From assembly GCF_963665675.1 (NCBI RefSeq), contig NZ_OY762426.1, positions 124,001 through 188,000 on the forward strand: a DNA stretch of 64,000 bases, in the 5' to 3' direction. The translations under genes and the position numbers were made by a program. This DNA comes from an uncultured Methanolobus sp. GTDB lineage: Archaea; Halobacteriota; Methanosarcinia; Methanosarcinales; Methanosarcinaceae. The notes under the pieces were generated by a model, which saw nothing but the letters and a program-made list of their open reading frames with translations, had not been told where the DNA came from and ran no database searches. Shown in pieces: positions 54,143 to 62,681 of the stretch. Position 1 is the stretch's first letter. Every line of letters starts with the position of its first letter.

Positions 54143-55165
54143 TCAGGCCTTCTCTTCATCGTCTTCATCTTCTGTGGTATCCTCTTCATCCACATCTGTG
54201 AAAGACTCTTCAAAATCCTCTACAAGCTCTACAGCCTCAAAGTCGGAGTGTGATTCAACTGCATCGAGGTCATCCTCTTCGTCTTCTTCTGTTGATAAGT
54301 CAGGAGTAGCATTTTCCTCCTCCTCTGAACCGGACTGCTGATCATCCTGATCTTCATCCTCAGCGTCCTCATCCCCTGATGACTCAAGAGTTGATTCTAC
54401 AAGGGAAGAAACATCGACATCTTCCTCGTCATCGGAGATTTCCACATCATCAAGTTTAGTAAACTTGTTTCTGAGGGTTTCTTTCTGTATCTCCATGATC
54501 TGGCGGCATCCTTCCTTGCACATCTCAATTGCCTGTTTGAACTCTTCCTGCGTAACATCACCATCCATCTGGACAAGAGTTATCTCGCCATCGGAGGTCA
54601 TTGCCATTGGAATGTCAGCATCACCATAGTTATCTTCAGGCTTGTTAAGATCAAGTACCAGTTTGCCGTCAACCTTTCCTACAGCACACGCCGACACCAG
54701 TCCTTTCATAGGTATTCCAGCATCAGCCAATGCTACAGAAGCTGCATTAATCGCTGCTGTTCTTGTACCTGCATCCGCCTGAAGGACTTCCGCAAAGACG
54801 TCAATAACCGCACCAGGATAAAGGTGAGTCAGCACAACAGGCTCAAATGCCTCACGACTTACTTTTGATATTTCGGTACTTCTTCTGCTTGGACCCGGTC
54901 TAATACGATCCTCTACAGAAAAAGCAGCCATATTATAACGATATCTTATCAATACAGAATCAGCTTTCTGCATTCTTCTAGGGTGAAGTTCCCTTGGACC
55001 ATAAACAGCCGCAAGTACCTTATTCTTACCCCATTCTAAATAACATGAACCATCAGCCCTGGAGAGTACACCGATCTCCATTTTCATTGGCCTGATCTCA
55101 TCAACACGTCTGCCATCCAGACGTAATCCATTTTCATCAATGAACTTTTCAGGTTTATCACTCAT
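54143..55165 (-). CDS. rrp41: Exosome catalytic subunit Rrp41 with acidic tail
   Basis: 340 residues from ATG 55165 (TTGGAGA upstream). Residues 1 to about 236 are the RNase PH-fold catalytic subunit; IRPGPSRRSTEISK, QADAGTRTAAI and YGDADIPMA with Asp182 cover the phosphate and active site. It degrades RNA 3' to 5' with phosphate or adds tails. The last about 100 residues are an Asp/Glu/Ser-rich acidic tail not found in the usual 245-residue form. Rrp4 and PsmA next to it have shorter acidic tails. Tail function is unknown. Confidence 0.93.
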   Translation of the reverse strand: MSDKPEKFIDENGLRLDGRRVDEIRPMKMEIGVLSRADGSCYLEWGKNKVLAAVYGPRELHPRRMQKADSVLIRYRYNMAAFSVEDRIRPGPSRRSTEISKVSREAFEPVVLTHLYPGAVIDVFAEVLQADAGTRTAAINAASVALADAGIPMKGLVSACAVGKVDGKLVLDLNKPEDNYGDADIPMAMTSDGEITLVQMDGDVTQEEFKQAIEMCKEGCRQIMEIQKETLRNKFTKLDDVEISDDEEDVDVSSLVESTLESSGDEDAEDEDQDDQQSGSEEEENATPDLSTEEDEEDDLDAVESHSDFEAVELVEDFEESFTDVDEEDTTEDEDDEEKA

Positions 55166-55217
55166 ATTAATTCTCCAACGTTCGCACATTCTCCCTGATC
55201 AAAAAGAGTTACTCCGG

Positions 55218-56003
55218 TCAATTATCATCTTCCAGAAGAGCATCCACTTTTCGGTAGGTATCTTCCCTGATCTCACTTTCATCTTCTGCTTCTTTTGTAT
55301 CTTCTGTGAGATCTTCTTCTAAAACAGCTTCATCCTTCTCAGAAACAAGTTCTTCCTCACCTTTTAAAAAAAGAGAGATCCTATCAGTCAATCCTGATGT
55401 GTGGGAATGTTTCATAATAAGCTCAATAGACTCTGTGAGAAGGTCCATTTCACTGTCTTTTCCTTTTATCCATATTCTTCCGTTCTGGCCTACGAATACT
55501 TCACAATTTGTCTCTTTCTTAAGCATTGATACCATAGAACCACCATGTCCTATGATTCGAGGAACCTTCGCAGGAGTTATTTCAATAACACGGCCCATAT
55601 CAAGAAGTCTGAGTCCGCGTTCTCTCATGGTCAATTCGACCTTCATGGATGAACTTACATCTTTTACACGAAGTAAAGCAGAATTACCTATGCCAAGTAC
55701 TTCTCTCATTTTATCCTGATCGATACGCCTTGGATATTCTGACACATGCAACAATCCATCATACGGAGATCCGATGTTGAATATCCAGTTGGATGGAGTT
55801 ACATCTATAACCGTACCAATGACATAATCCCTGGAAGATGGGATGTATTTTCCGGAAAAAGGAATTACAGATATCTTTTTCTTAGCGTTCTTTACTCCGT
55901 ATAAAAGGGAATAGACTTTACCGTCCTTTACATATGTACCCGGACCGGAATCATTTTTGTTATCTGACAAAAACTGCCCCGGAATTACAATTTCACGTTC
56001 CAT
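55218..56003 (-). CDS. rrp4: Exosome RNA-binding cap subunit Rrp4
   Basis: A 261-residue protein with an N-terminal domain, an S1 domain (YVIGTVIDVTPSNWIFNIGSPYDGLLHVSE) and a KH domain (VPRIIGHGGSMVSMLKKETNCEVFVGQNGRIWIKG). It caps the Rrp41/Rrp42 ring and feeds RNA. An acidic C-terminal extension follows (about 215-261). GAGG-type site and the standard gene order before rrp41. Confidence 0.95.
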   Translation of the reverse strand: MEREIVIPGQFLSDNKNDSGPGTYVKDGKVYSLLYGVKNAKKKISVIPFSGKYIPSSRDYVIGTVIDVTPSNWIFNIGSPYDGLLHVSEYPRRIDQDKMREVLGIGNSALLRVKDVSSSMKVELTMRERGLRLLDMGRVIEITPAKVPRIIGHGGSMVSMLKKETNCEVFVGQNGRIWIKGKDSEMDLLTESIELIMKHSHTSGLTDRISLFLKGEEELVSEKDEAVLEEDLTEDTKEAEDESEIREDTYRKVDALLEDDN

Positions 56004-56012
56004 TATGCGACC

Positions 56013-56705
56013 TCATAATAATTTAGATTCGGCGTCGCCTTTTGTAAGATGGTTCACAAGACCATAGAAATCATTCTGCAGGCCTGCAGGCATTTTTACA
56101 ACAGCCACCCATGACCCATCACTCTGCCACTCATTCTTTAAAAGAGTTGCAAAACCGGCAATATCACCATATGACTTTGCTGCATATTCAGCCGGAATTT
56201 TTACAGCTACTTCTACCTCTTCAAACCTTATAGGAATTATTGGGCGGATAGCCTTCATTACAATATTTACCTGCTCATCGACACCTTTGAGGGGATCAAT
56301 GTGGACCTTGGCTTCTTCCATTGCCATTTCAATTCTTGCAGGAGGATGAGGGGTCCTTGTCTGAGGGTTGATAGCATTCTGTGCAATGATAGTTATGACC
56401 TGCCTGGTCTTTTCTTCCAGAATATGCTTCCTCTGTTCCTTGGTAAGCTGGAGCTCACCATGCAATATAATCTGCCTGGCAATTTCCATTACATTGCTTG
56501 TCTCAAAAGTATTCTCAAGATCAGATTCAGCAGCATGGTCGCCCTGGGCTGCATCAGCGAATACGGACTCCACAGCTATAATGTCCTCCATATTTACCTC
56601 TTCTCCTCTTTTGAGAGAAAAAGCACCTTCCGGTTCTACAAACACCTCAAAATGATTCTTTCCTTTCTTGAGCCGTGCAATAACGGACTCATCAAGAGAC
56701 ACCAT
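56013..56705 (-). CDS. sdo1: SBDS ribosome maturation protein
   Basis: A 230-residue SBDS orthologue: N-terminal FYSH domain (VIARLKKGKNHFEVFVEPEGA), helical middle domain (ILHGELQLTKEQRKHILEEKTRQVITIIAQNAINPQTRTPHPPARI) and C-terminal ferredoxin-like domain. It helps release the anti-association factor aIF6 from the large ribosomal subunit. It is one gene upstream of rrp4 and near the exosome genes in most archaea. Confidence 0.95.
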   Translation of the reverse strand: MVSLDESVIARLKKGKNHFEVFVEPEGAFSLKRGEEVNMEDIIAVESVFADAAQGDHAAESDLENTFETSNVMEIARQIILHGELQLTKEQRKHILEEKTRQVITIIAQNAINPQTRTPHPPARIEMAMEEAKVHIDPLKGVDEQVNIVMKAIRPIIPIRFEEVEVAVKIPAEYAAKSYGDIAGFATLLKNEWQSDGSWVAVVKMPAGLQNDFYGLVNHLTKGDAESKLL

Positions 56706-56733
56706 CCTAATTCACCCCATACCCTTTAATAAT

Positions 56734-57516
56734 TCATTCCTCTGAGTCCTGGTTTTCAGATTCATCTTTTTCTTCTTTAATATCATCCTTGAGTTCTTCA
56801 CTGATCCTGGATACAAAACCGGAAACTTCCTCTCTGGAAAGCTTTCTGAACTGGCGGTCTTCCAGAGTTACGATGCCAAGCTCAAGTGTGGCTGCATCAA
56901 CTTTGCCTTCTGTGGAAGTATAAAGAGCTTTCATACCAAGCATGATAGCAGCATCAATATCCATATCTTCTTTGTAATCTGCTTCGAAAATCTCCATGAA
57001 AGCATTTCTACCGGCACCTATAGCCGTTGCCTTGTATTCAAGCAATGCTCCGCTTGGATCACTCTCAAAGAGACGTGGACGTGAATCATCAACACCTGCG
57101 ATAAGAAGAGCTGTACCATATGGACGGACTCCTCCATACTGAGTGTATGTCTGTTTGTGATCACATATCTTCTTGGCAATAACTTCGACACCTATTGGTT
57201 CGTCATATGATACCATGTTAACCTGGGCTTCAACCCTTGCCCTGTCAACAAGAGCGCGAGCATCAGCTACCAGCCCTGAAGTAGCAACACCAATGTGGTC
57301 ATCGATCTGGAAAATCTTCTCAATTGATTCTGCTTCTATCAACCTGCTTGTGATCCTTTTGTCTACAAGCAATACCACACCATCCTTTGCTTTTACACCG
57401 GCCGCGGTTGTGCCCCTCTTTACTGCTTCTCTCGCATATTCTACCTGGAAGAGACGTCCGTCCGGACTGAAAACTGTGATGGCCCGATCATAACCCATCT
57501 GTGGCGTCATTTGCAT
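56734..57516 (-). CDS. psmA: Proteasome alpha subunit
   Basis: About 260 residues from ATG 57516, preceded by GGAGATGAAG; two further ATG codons sit at 57522 and 57510. [33 protein letters not shown] is the standard N-terminus with the gate YDR motif, and the body is the Ntn-hydrolase alpha fold. The acidic tail (about 230-260) is longer than usual. It forms the outer rings of the 20S proteasome. A TATA box at 57551 suggests a separate promoter. Confidence 0.95.
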   Translation of the reverse strand: MQMTPQMGYDRAITVFSPDGRLFQVEYAREAVKRGTTAAGVKAKDGVVLLVDKRITSRLIEAESIEKIFQIDDHIGVATSGLVADARALVDRARVEAQVNMVSYDEPIGVEVIAKKICDHKQTYTQYGGVRPYGTALLIAGVDDSRPRLFESDPSGALLEYKATAIGAGRNAFMEIFEADYKEDMDIDAAIMLGMKALYTSTEGKVDAATLELGIVTLEDRQFRKLSREEVSGFVSRISEELKDDIKEEKDESENQDSEE

Positions 57517-57550
57517 CTTCACTTCATCTCCTGATTTATTTATAAATAAC

Positions 57551-57561
57551 AGAATATATAC
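57551..57561 (-). promoter_or_regulatory. TATA box of psmA
   Basis: GTATATATTCT on the minus strand lies 35-45 bases before the psmA ATG, giving an internal promoter in the superoperon. Confidence 0.4.
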
Positions 57562-57584
57562 AATAATTAACTGAAATACGCTTT

Positions 57585-57965
57585 CTACTCATTTATATGT
57601 GACTGTTCTTCGGGGTTAAATATATCCACACCCTCTAAATACTTTTTTGTTGCACCACGAACCGTACCTGAAACTCCGAGAACATGAAGCAACACTCTTT
57701 TTCCTTTTACATGCGTGATGGTGGCCAGAACAGCCCTTGTCTGCCAGACATGAGCACGTTCGCAGCTTATTACTCCTTTGTTATCATCAAAAGCAAAAAG
57801 CCAGATATTACACTCACTTGAACCAAGGTCTCCAAGAAGGTTTCCTGATGCTGAGAATAGTTCCCGTATAAGATCGTCCCTGCTTATTATGGTATTAACT
57901 TCAGCTATAAGCTCAAAGGCAAGGTAACGCTTGTTTTCCCGCATTGTAGGTGGAAGCACCTTCAT
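57585..57965 (-). CDS. rnp2: RNase P protein component 2 (Pop5)
   Basis: A 126-residue Pop5 homologue with [42 protein letters not shown] and the [16 protein letters not shown] block. It works with Rpp30 in RNase P to mature tRNA 5' ends. Its start overlaps the end of the Rpp30 gene by four bases, so the two are translationally coupled. Confidence 0.93.
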   Translation of the reverse strand: MKVLPPTMRENKRYLAFELIAEVNTIISRDDLIRELFSASGNLLGDLGSSECNIWLFAFDDNKGVISCERAHVWQTRAVLATITHVKGKRVLLHVLGVSGTVRGATKKYLEGVDIFNPEEQSHINE

Positions 57966-58699
57966 TTGTCACCACCTTCACCTGCAATATCCCCGGGCAT
58001 TTCATCTACGATCTCCACGCCTTCATAAACATAGTTTGGAGAAGGACGATTACCTGAAATGATAAGTTCCGGAGTTGTGGATAAACCATTGATAGCCTCA
58101 TCCTTCGTCATTCCAAAAAGCCCTGCAAGAGCCACTAGTTCTCTGGGAGCCCGCAGATCATAGCAGGATTTTGCGTTGGATGTCAGGATAAACGGGACAT
58201 TATATTTACGGACAAGTGCCAGGTCGTTTCTGAAATTGGACAAAGTCCTGACCCTCCTTCCACCCCGGGAACCGATCACTTCACCAAGGTCAAATGAAAT
58301 TGCAACATTATTGTCGCTTGCAGACCTTGCCAAAATATGATTAAGACCATTGTCTTTCATAGATCCAAAGCCACAAAGAATGTCCACATTTGAGTTTTCA
58401 ACAGCTGCACGGTTGATATTCTCGCTACCACCACGTACAACTATAATATCGGTGTTTTTACGATATTTTCCCACCATGCCATGTAAACGTGATGGATTGT
58501 TGACTTTTATCTCAACACCACTGAAGATTTCAAGGTCACAAATTTTCTTTGCTTTTTGTGGCTGTGAATCTCCGGAAGGATTGGTTATGGCAATTCCACC
58601 AAATTCTAATCTGGAAGAAAAAGCAGCCATTTCTTCGATCGTGTTTTTTCCTTCTGGGACAGAGTAAACATTCAGATCATAAAAAACAGGTCTAGCCAA
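57962..58699 (-). CDS. rnp3: RNase P protein component 3 (Rpp30)
   Basis: A 245-residue TIM-barrel-type Rpp30 homologue (FYDLNVYSVPEGKN, GIEIKVNNPSRLHGMVGKYRKNTDIIVVRGG-like stretch, NVDILCGFGSMKDNGLNHILAR, AISFDLGEVIGSRGGRRVRTL). It forms a heterotetramer with Pop5. It overlaps the COG1325 gene by 8 bases and Pop5 by 4. Confidence 0.93.
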   Translation of the reverse strand: MARPVFYDLNVYSVPEGKNTIEEMAAFSSRLEFGGIAITNPSGDSQPQKAKKICDLEIFSGVEIKVNNPSRLHGMVGKYRKNTDIIVVRGGSENINRAAVENSNVDILCGFGSMKDNGLNHILARSASDNNVAISFDLGEVIGSRGGRRVRTLSNFRNDLALVRKYNVPFILTSNAKSCYDLRAPRELVALAGLFGMTKDEAINGLSTTPELIISGNRPSPNYVYEGVEIVDEMPGDIAGEGGDK

Positions 58700-59147
58700 A
58701 TAATTCCTCCACTATCATCCCCGCCTGAAGACGGTTCTTTGGATAAGTGGCTATTTTTACTTTAACAGTAATGGCATCAGAGGATGAACTAAGTGCAAGC
58801 TTGCCCATAAAAGCAGCCTGTTTGTCAAACCTCATATGGAATAACTGGTCATCATCAAGCCTGTCGGGCATTTCACTGCGCAGGTCCCCTACATCTTCAG
58901 GACTCATGTTAGCCCTGATAAACCTGGCAAGTTTTACAGAATCCGATTTGCGAGAGATCTGCGAACTGAGCATCACAGACGGATTACCATAATGACCTTC
59001 AATATCCGTTACTTCTACAAGTTCATCAGTAACGTCATTGCCGGGCATGCCAGTAGCATTCCGTAAAAAGAAGTCCAGGGAACCACGTACCCTGGAAAGA
59101 TCCTCAGTAGAGTGCGCGATCACGCGCAAGTTAATATAGTGGATCAC
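58692..59147 (-). CDS. COG1325-type RNA-binding protein
   Basis: A 151-residue protein of the archaeal COG1325 family (exosome-associated RNA-binding protein). It starts [24 protein letters not shown] and carries the [17 protein letters not shown] block. Known from the same superoperon in many archaea and predicted to bind RNA. Precise function is unknown. It overlaps L15e by 4 bases and Rpp30 by 8. Confidence 0.9.
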   Translation of the reverse strand: MIHYINLRVIAHSTEDLSRVRGSLDFFLRNATGMPGNDVTDELVEVTDIEGHYGNPSVMLSSQISRKSDSVKLARFIRANMSPEDVGDLRSEMPDRLDDDQLFHMRFDKQAAFMGKLALSSSSDAITVKVKIATYPKNRLQAGMIVEELFG

Positions 59148-59743
59148 TTACCTCTGTTAAGGTTGGATCTCAGGCTTGGCCTGGTCTTTTCAGTACCGGT
59201 TCCGCGGGTCATCATACCTCTGCCCTTGCGACCTGCACTGGTCTTACCACGCTGTGCACGTCCCTTATGAGTGTTTTCACAGATCCAGTTGAGATTCTTG
59301 TCGCTCTTGATTACAGGATGGTTTGGATCTACGAGAATAACCTCATACCACTTGGATTTACCATCGTCACCAACCCAGTAGGAGTTGAGAACTTCCATGT
59401 TCGGGAATTTCCTGTCAGCACGCTGTTCAGCAATTCTCTGAATGCTCATTCCACCGGAAATCTTGTTCTTACCCATACGCTGTGTACGTCTTCCACGGAT
59501 GTATCTTGCCTTTCTAAGACCTCCCCTACGTACCTTTACACGAGCTACAACGATACCCTGCTTTGCCTTGTATCCAAGAGAGCGGGCACGATCAATACGA
59601 GTTGGACGCCTGATCTTTGTTACAGATCCTTCTTTTCTCCACTCCTGAAGTCTTTCCCATCTGAGTTCACGGACATATGTGTTGTCCGGGTCTTTCCATG
59701 CGTCCCTTACGTATGCATAATATGATTTAGACAATTTATTCAC
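59144..59743 (-). CDS. rpl15e: Ribosomal protein L15e
   Basis: A 199-residue L15e protein: [68 protein letters not shown], basic Gly/Arg tail. It binds 23S rRNA. It is the first gene of the superoperon seen here (all minus). Start supported by the typical N-terminus. Confidence 0.95.
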   Translation of the reverse strand: MNKLSKSYYAYVRDAWKDPDNTYVRELRWERLQEWRKEGSVTKIRRPTRIDRARSLGYKAKQGIVVARVKVRRGGLRKARYIRGRRTQRMGKNKISGGMSIQRIAEQRADRKFPNMEVLNSYWVGDDGKSKWYEVILVDPNHPVIKSDKNLNWICENTHKGRAQRGKTSAGRKGRGMMTRGTGTEKTRPSLRSNLNRGK

Positions 59744-59928
59744 CTAAGTTTCATTTCTAGTTTCACGGTTCAGCTTTTGGATATTAGTATTTGCAGAAGC
59801 TACATTCCCACGGGACTAATCCCGGCAATGAAACAGGACTACTACTTAACCCTATCAAATTTAAACCTTTGCACAATCCATACCTGTGAATTCAATGAAA
59901 ATACAATTATCCACACATCACATGCAAA

Positions 59929-59942
59929 TTTATATAAAGTTA
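59929..59942 (+). promoter_or_regulatory. TATA box of DUF4405 gene
   Basis: AATTTATATAAAGT lies about 45-50 bases before ATG 59983; AGAGGAAAAAG is the ribosome binding site. Confidence 0.45.
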
Positions 59943-59982
59943 ATTCAGTATTAATAAAAAAACAATTTTCCAGAGGAAAAAG

Positions 59983-60297
59983 ATGAATAGATCAAAGCTG
60001 AACTACTACATTGATATTGCATTGACAGTCTTATTTATAATAGTTGCAATCACTGGTTTTGTATTATATCTTGGCATCCCTTCAGGCGTACGACAAGGCA
60101 GATATCAGGAATTCATAGGTATAACAAAAGCCACCTGGACACTTATCCATAACAGGTCATCTATTTTGCTTACATTATTCACAGCTTTGCACTTTGTCCT
60201 GCATAAAAAATGGATGTGCTGTATGACAAGGAACTTGTTCAAAAGAGAAGAAGATCAGGAAAACACAGAGTGTGGGATAATAAACATACAAGACTAA
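59983..60297 (+). CDS. DUF4405-type small membrane protein
   Basis: A 104-residue protein of the DUF4405 type: two membrane spans (IDIALTVLFIIVAITGFVLY and a second near 52-72) with His residues (LIHNRSS, ALHFVLHKK) that could bind haem or menaquinone-type cofactors, as in cytochrome b-related membrane domains. The C-terminus holds a CC pair and several cysteines. Function unknown. It has its own promoter and does not share strand with its neighbours. Confidence 0.8.
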   Translation: MNRSKLNYYIDIALTVLFIIVAITGFVLYLGIPSGVRQGRYQEFIGITKATWTLIHNRSSILLTLFTALHFVLHKKWMCCMTRNLFKREEDQENTECGIINIQD

Positions 60298-60323
60298 AGC
60301 AAAAGTTCAGGTTCTTTTTTTGA

Positions 60324-61085
60324 TCACTCAAATTTGCTTAGGTCTTCCCCGGACCTCATGATACCAGTAATTTTGCCCTCATCATCCTTCAGGATAACAT
60401 CATACCATCGCATAGGGATTTCTTTTCCATCTTTTGCCAGAACAACATGTTCACAAAATTCTGGTGGTTCAGATTCACCAGAGATAATATTAGTAAACTC
60501 ATCCTGAAGATCCTCTACTCCGTCTTCAGGAACAAGGAACTTGACAAAATCATGGCCAATGAGTTCGAACTCATCATAGCCTAACACCTCATTACCTTTA
60601 CGGTTAACAAGATTAATTTTCATATCACTGTCAAGTACAAAAACAACAAAACCGGCAACATCAAGATAACTCATTGCCTCGTTCCTTTCTGCGAGAACCT
60701 TATCCTGAAGGTGCTTTATACGCAGAAGGGATTTGACCCTGGTCACTAGTTCAAGCCGATTTACAGGTTTTCCAAGGAACTCATCCGCACCAACCTCAAT
60801 ACCTTTTATACGGTCATCCTTTCCGGAAAGTGCAGTAACCATCACCACAGGCAAAAATTGCGTTTCCACAGACGTTTTTAAAACCCGGCATACCTCATAC
60901 CCATTCATATCAGGCATCATCACATCGAGCAGAATAATATCCGGTTTCTCGGTTTTTACCTTATCCAGTGCCTCCTGCCCGCTGTATGCAGGAATAACGT
61001 CATAATCTGATTTAAGGTAAAGTCCCATTAGCTCTACTATAGCCTGCTCGTCGTCAACAATGAGTACTTTATCCCTGTGGTGCAT
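60324..61085 (-). CDS. Response regulator with PAS domain
   Basis: A 253-residue protein with an N-terminal receiver domain (VLIVDDE; phosphoacceptor Asp in ILLDVMMPDMNG; Lys in GKPVN) and a PAS domain (about 135-245: YLDVAGFVVFVLDSDMKINLVNRKGNEVLGYDEFELIG, followed by a PAC motif GKITGIMRSGEDLSK). It lacks an output DNA-binding or kinase domain, so it likely transmits by protein contacts or by a partner histidine kinase. No kinase gene is adjacent. Confidence 0.92.
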   Translation of the reverse strand: MHHRDKVLIVDDEQAIVELMGLYLKSDYDVIPAYSGQEALDKVKTEKPDIILLDVMMPDMNGYEVCRVLKTSVETQFLPVVMVTALSGKDDRIKGIEVGADEFLGKPVNRLELVTRVKSLLRIKHLQDKVLAERNEAMSYLDVAGFVVFVLDSDMKINLVNRKGNEVLGYDEFELIGHDFVKFLVPEDGVEDLQDEFTNIISGESEPPEFCEHVVLAKDGKEIPMRWYDVILKDDEGKITGIMRSGEDLSKFE

Positions 61086-61289
61086 AAATTATAGGCTCCC
61101 TTTTTTCACATGAATTTGATAAATACATTGCAATATAAATTTAATGGTGACCTTTCCATCTCATTACATTATATTAGTAAAATTATTTTAAACTTTACTA
61201 TTAATTATATAGTTCTATCTACATATATAGTTTAGGCATAGATAATAGTATCCCACCCTGTTTTAAGATTTCAGAAAAGAAAAAACAGA

Positions 61290-61482
61290 TGGGGTTGGTG
61301 AGATTCGAACTCACGATCGACGGGTCTCTCCGAACAGCTGCAAAAACAGCCTGGTTCTTGAGCACATATCAGTGCTCCAACGGCTCCTCACAAACCAACC
61401 CCGTCGGGTTAGTCTCAGTAGACCCGTTGTTCATCATTTATCCGCTGGAGCCCATCGCCATGCCGGGCTAGGCCACAACCCC
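61290..61482 (-). tRNA. trnW: tRNA-Trp (CCA) with a 119-nt intron
   Basis: Read on the minus strand it starts GGGGTTG and ends CAACCCC plus an A discriminator (3' CCA not encoded). Exon 1 is 61445-61482 (38 nt, ending CTCCAG with anticodon CCA) and exon 2 is 61290-61325 (36 nt, starting ACCCGT, T-arm GTGAG-TTCGAAT-CTCAC). The anticodon stem ATGGG pairs with CCCGT across the intron at position 37/38. The spliced length is 74 nt. A T-rich tract follows the gene. Confidence 0.95.
61326..61444 (-). ncRNA. Box C/D guide RNA within the tRNA-Trp intron
   Basis: The intron contains box C ATGATGA (61431-61437), D' CTGA (61415-61418), C' TGTGAGGA (61385-61392) and D CTGA (61369-61372), on the minus strand. 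The stretch before D (TTGGAGCA) pairs with GCTCCA of exon 1, placing the D+5 position opposite C34. The stretch before D' (GGGTCTA) pairs with AGACCC of exon 2, placing D'+5 opposite C39. This is the archaeal system that guides 2'-O-methylation of pre-tRNA-Trp, known for position 34 and 39 in haloarchaea. Confidence 0.9.
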
Positions 61483-61551
61483 ATAAATTCGGGCAGTATC
61501 CCCTGAATACATCTTATCTATGATATATTTAGCGGTACTACACGCCTACGC

Positions 61552-62628
61552 TTATATATCGTCACCGGCAACCCGGGCAAGATCCCCGAATTTACACAGT
61601 TCATCACAGAGTTGCTCGATCTTTGAGCGCAACTCTTCCATTGAATATCCATACATGGCCGTGAGGTAGATAGCTCCACCTGCACCTACTCCTTCTTTCA
61701 CAAAGCCAACCTCATATTGCTGCAGACCCTTAAAAGAAGATTTACCAAATTCCGGATCAGCACCTTCAAAATCAGCACCAATCTCATTTACAAGCTGCAC
61801 AAAGTTTGCAGATTCATCGCGCACCACATAACTTGTAGTAACTATTTTTATATTATCTGTCAGATAACCCAGATGTTTTATAGCAGCAAATATCGATACC
61901 ATCTGAGTGCCACCTGCAAGAACCACAGGTGTATCTCCAATACCTGCAGTGATTCCTGCGACTGCAACCATCATAGGATCACCCACAGAAGCTATTGCCT
62001 TGAGAGGATCATCCCTCAGAGAACCAAAAGTGATTCCAGACGAGGCTAGAGCATCCTTTACAACCTCTTTTTTGAGGGTTAAAGGGTTTGCATCGGAACT
62101 GCTGCTGACATTACCATCATAACCAAGTGCCTGCAGTAATGCATTTGCAGTAGTGGTTCCGGCAGGAATACTCTCACCGATCATGATATAGTCATGCTTC
62201 CTTGCAAGTTCCTCTCCGAGTTTGAAAGCATTATCAAAAGCTTCCTGTACATTATGCACAGCAACCGGCTTTCTGATATCATCACCCGGTTTTCCGCCAA
62301 TATCGACAAGATCTACCTGTTTAGCCGGAAGAACCTTCAGGCCTGAATTCACAAATATGTGAGGGACACCTGTTATCGAAAGAGCTGCACGTGTAATGAG
62401 TGCAGGCGTAGGTGTGTCATAAGGAGGAGTCATAGGTAAGACAGGAATATCGATAATAGTTCCTGTCTCAAGAACCTCTGCATCACCGGCAGGCGTATAA
62501 TCAGTCAGCTTTGCAGTCTTTCCTGCTGCGGAAAGTCCTTCTATATATGCAGTCTCCGTATTTCCAAGAACACAGACAAATAACGGTTTTTCAGGTAACC
62601 GGACTTTTTCAGGTGATAATGTATCCAT
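61552..62628 (-). CDS. cobT: CobT-family protein (UPF0284), nicotinate-nucleotide phosphoribosyltransferase-like
   Basis: A 358-residue protein of the archaeal UPF0284/CobT family: FVCVLGNTETAYIEGLSAAG, DYIMIGESIPAGTTTANALLQALG, DPMMVAVAGITAGIGDTPVVLAGGTQMVSIFAAI. In bacteria CobT activates dimethylbenzimidazole for cobalamin; the archaeal version is assigned to the same step, with a related base, but the substrate is not proven. Lies between tRNA-Trp and proS on the same strand. Confidence 0.88.
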   Translation of the reverse strand: MDTLSPEKVRLPEKPLFVCVLGNTETAYIEGLSAAGKTAKLTDYTPAGDAEVLETGTIIDIPVLPMTPPYDTPTPALITRAALSITGVPHIFVNSGLKVLPAKQVDLVDIGGKPGDDIRKPVAVHNVQEAFDNAFKLGEELARKHDYIMIGESIPAGTTTANALLQALGYDGNVSSSSDANPLTLKKEVVKDALASSGITFGSLRDDPLKAIASVGDPMMVAVAGITAGIGDTPVVLAGGTQMVSIFAAIKHLGYLTDNIKIVTTSYVVRDESANFVQLVNEIGADFEGADPEFGKSSFKGLQQYEVGFVKEGVGAGGAIYLTAMYGYSMEELRSKIEQLCDELCKFGDLARVAGDDI

Positions 62629-62681
62629 ACCAATCGCCTAGATGTATTTTACAGGGTGTATATGACCTTTTCCAGATTAAC

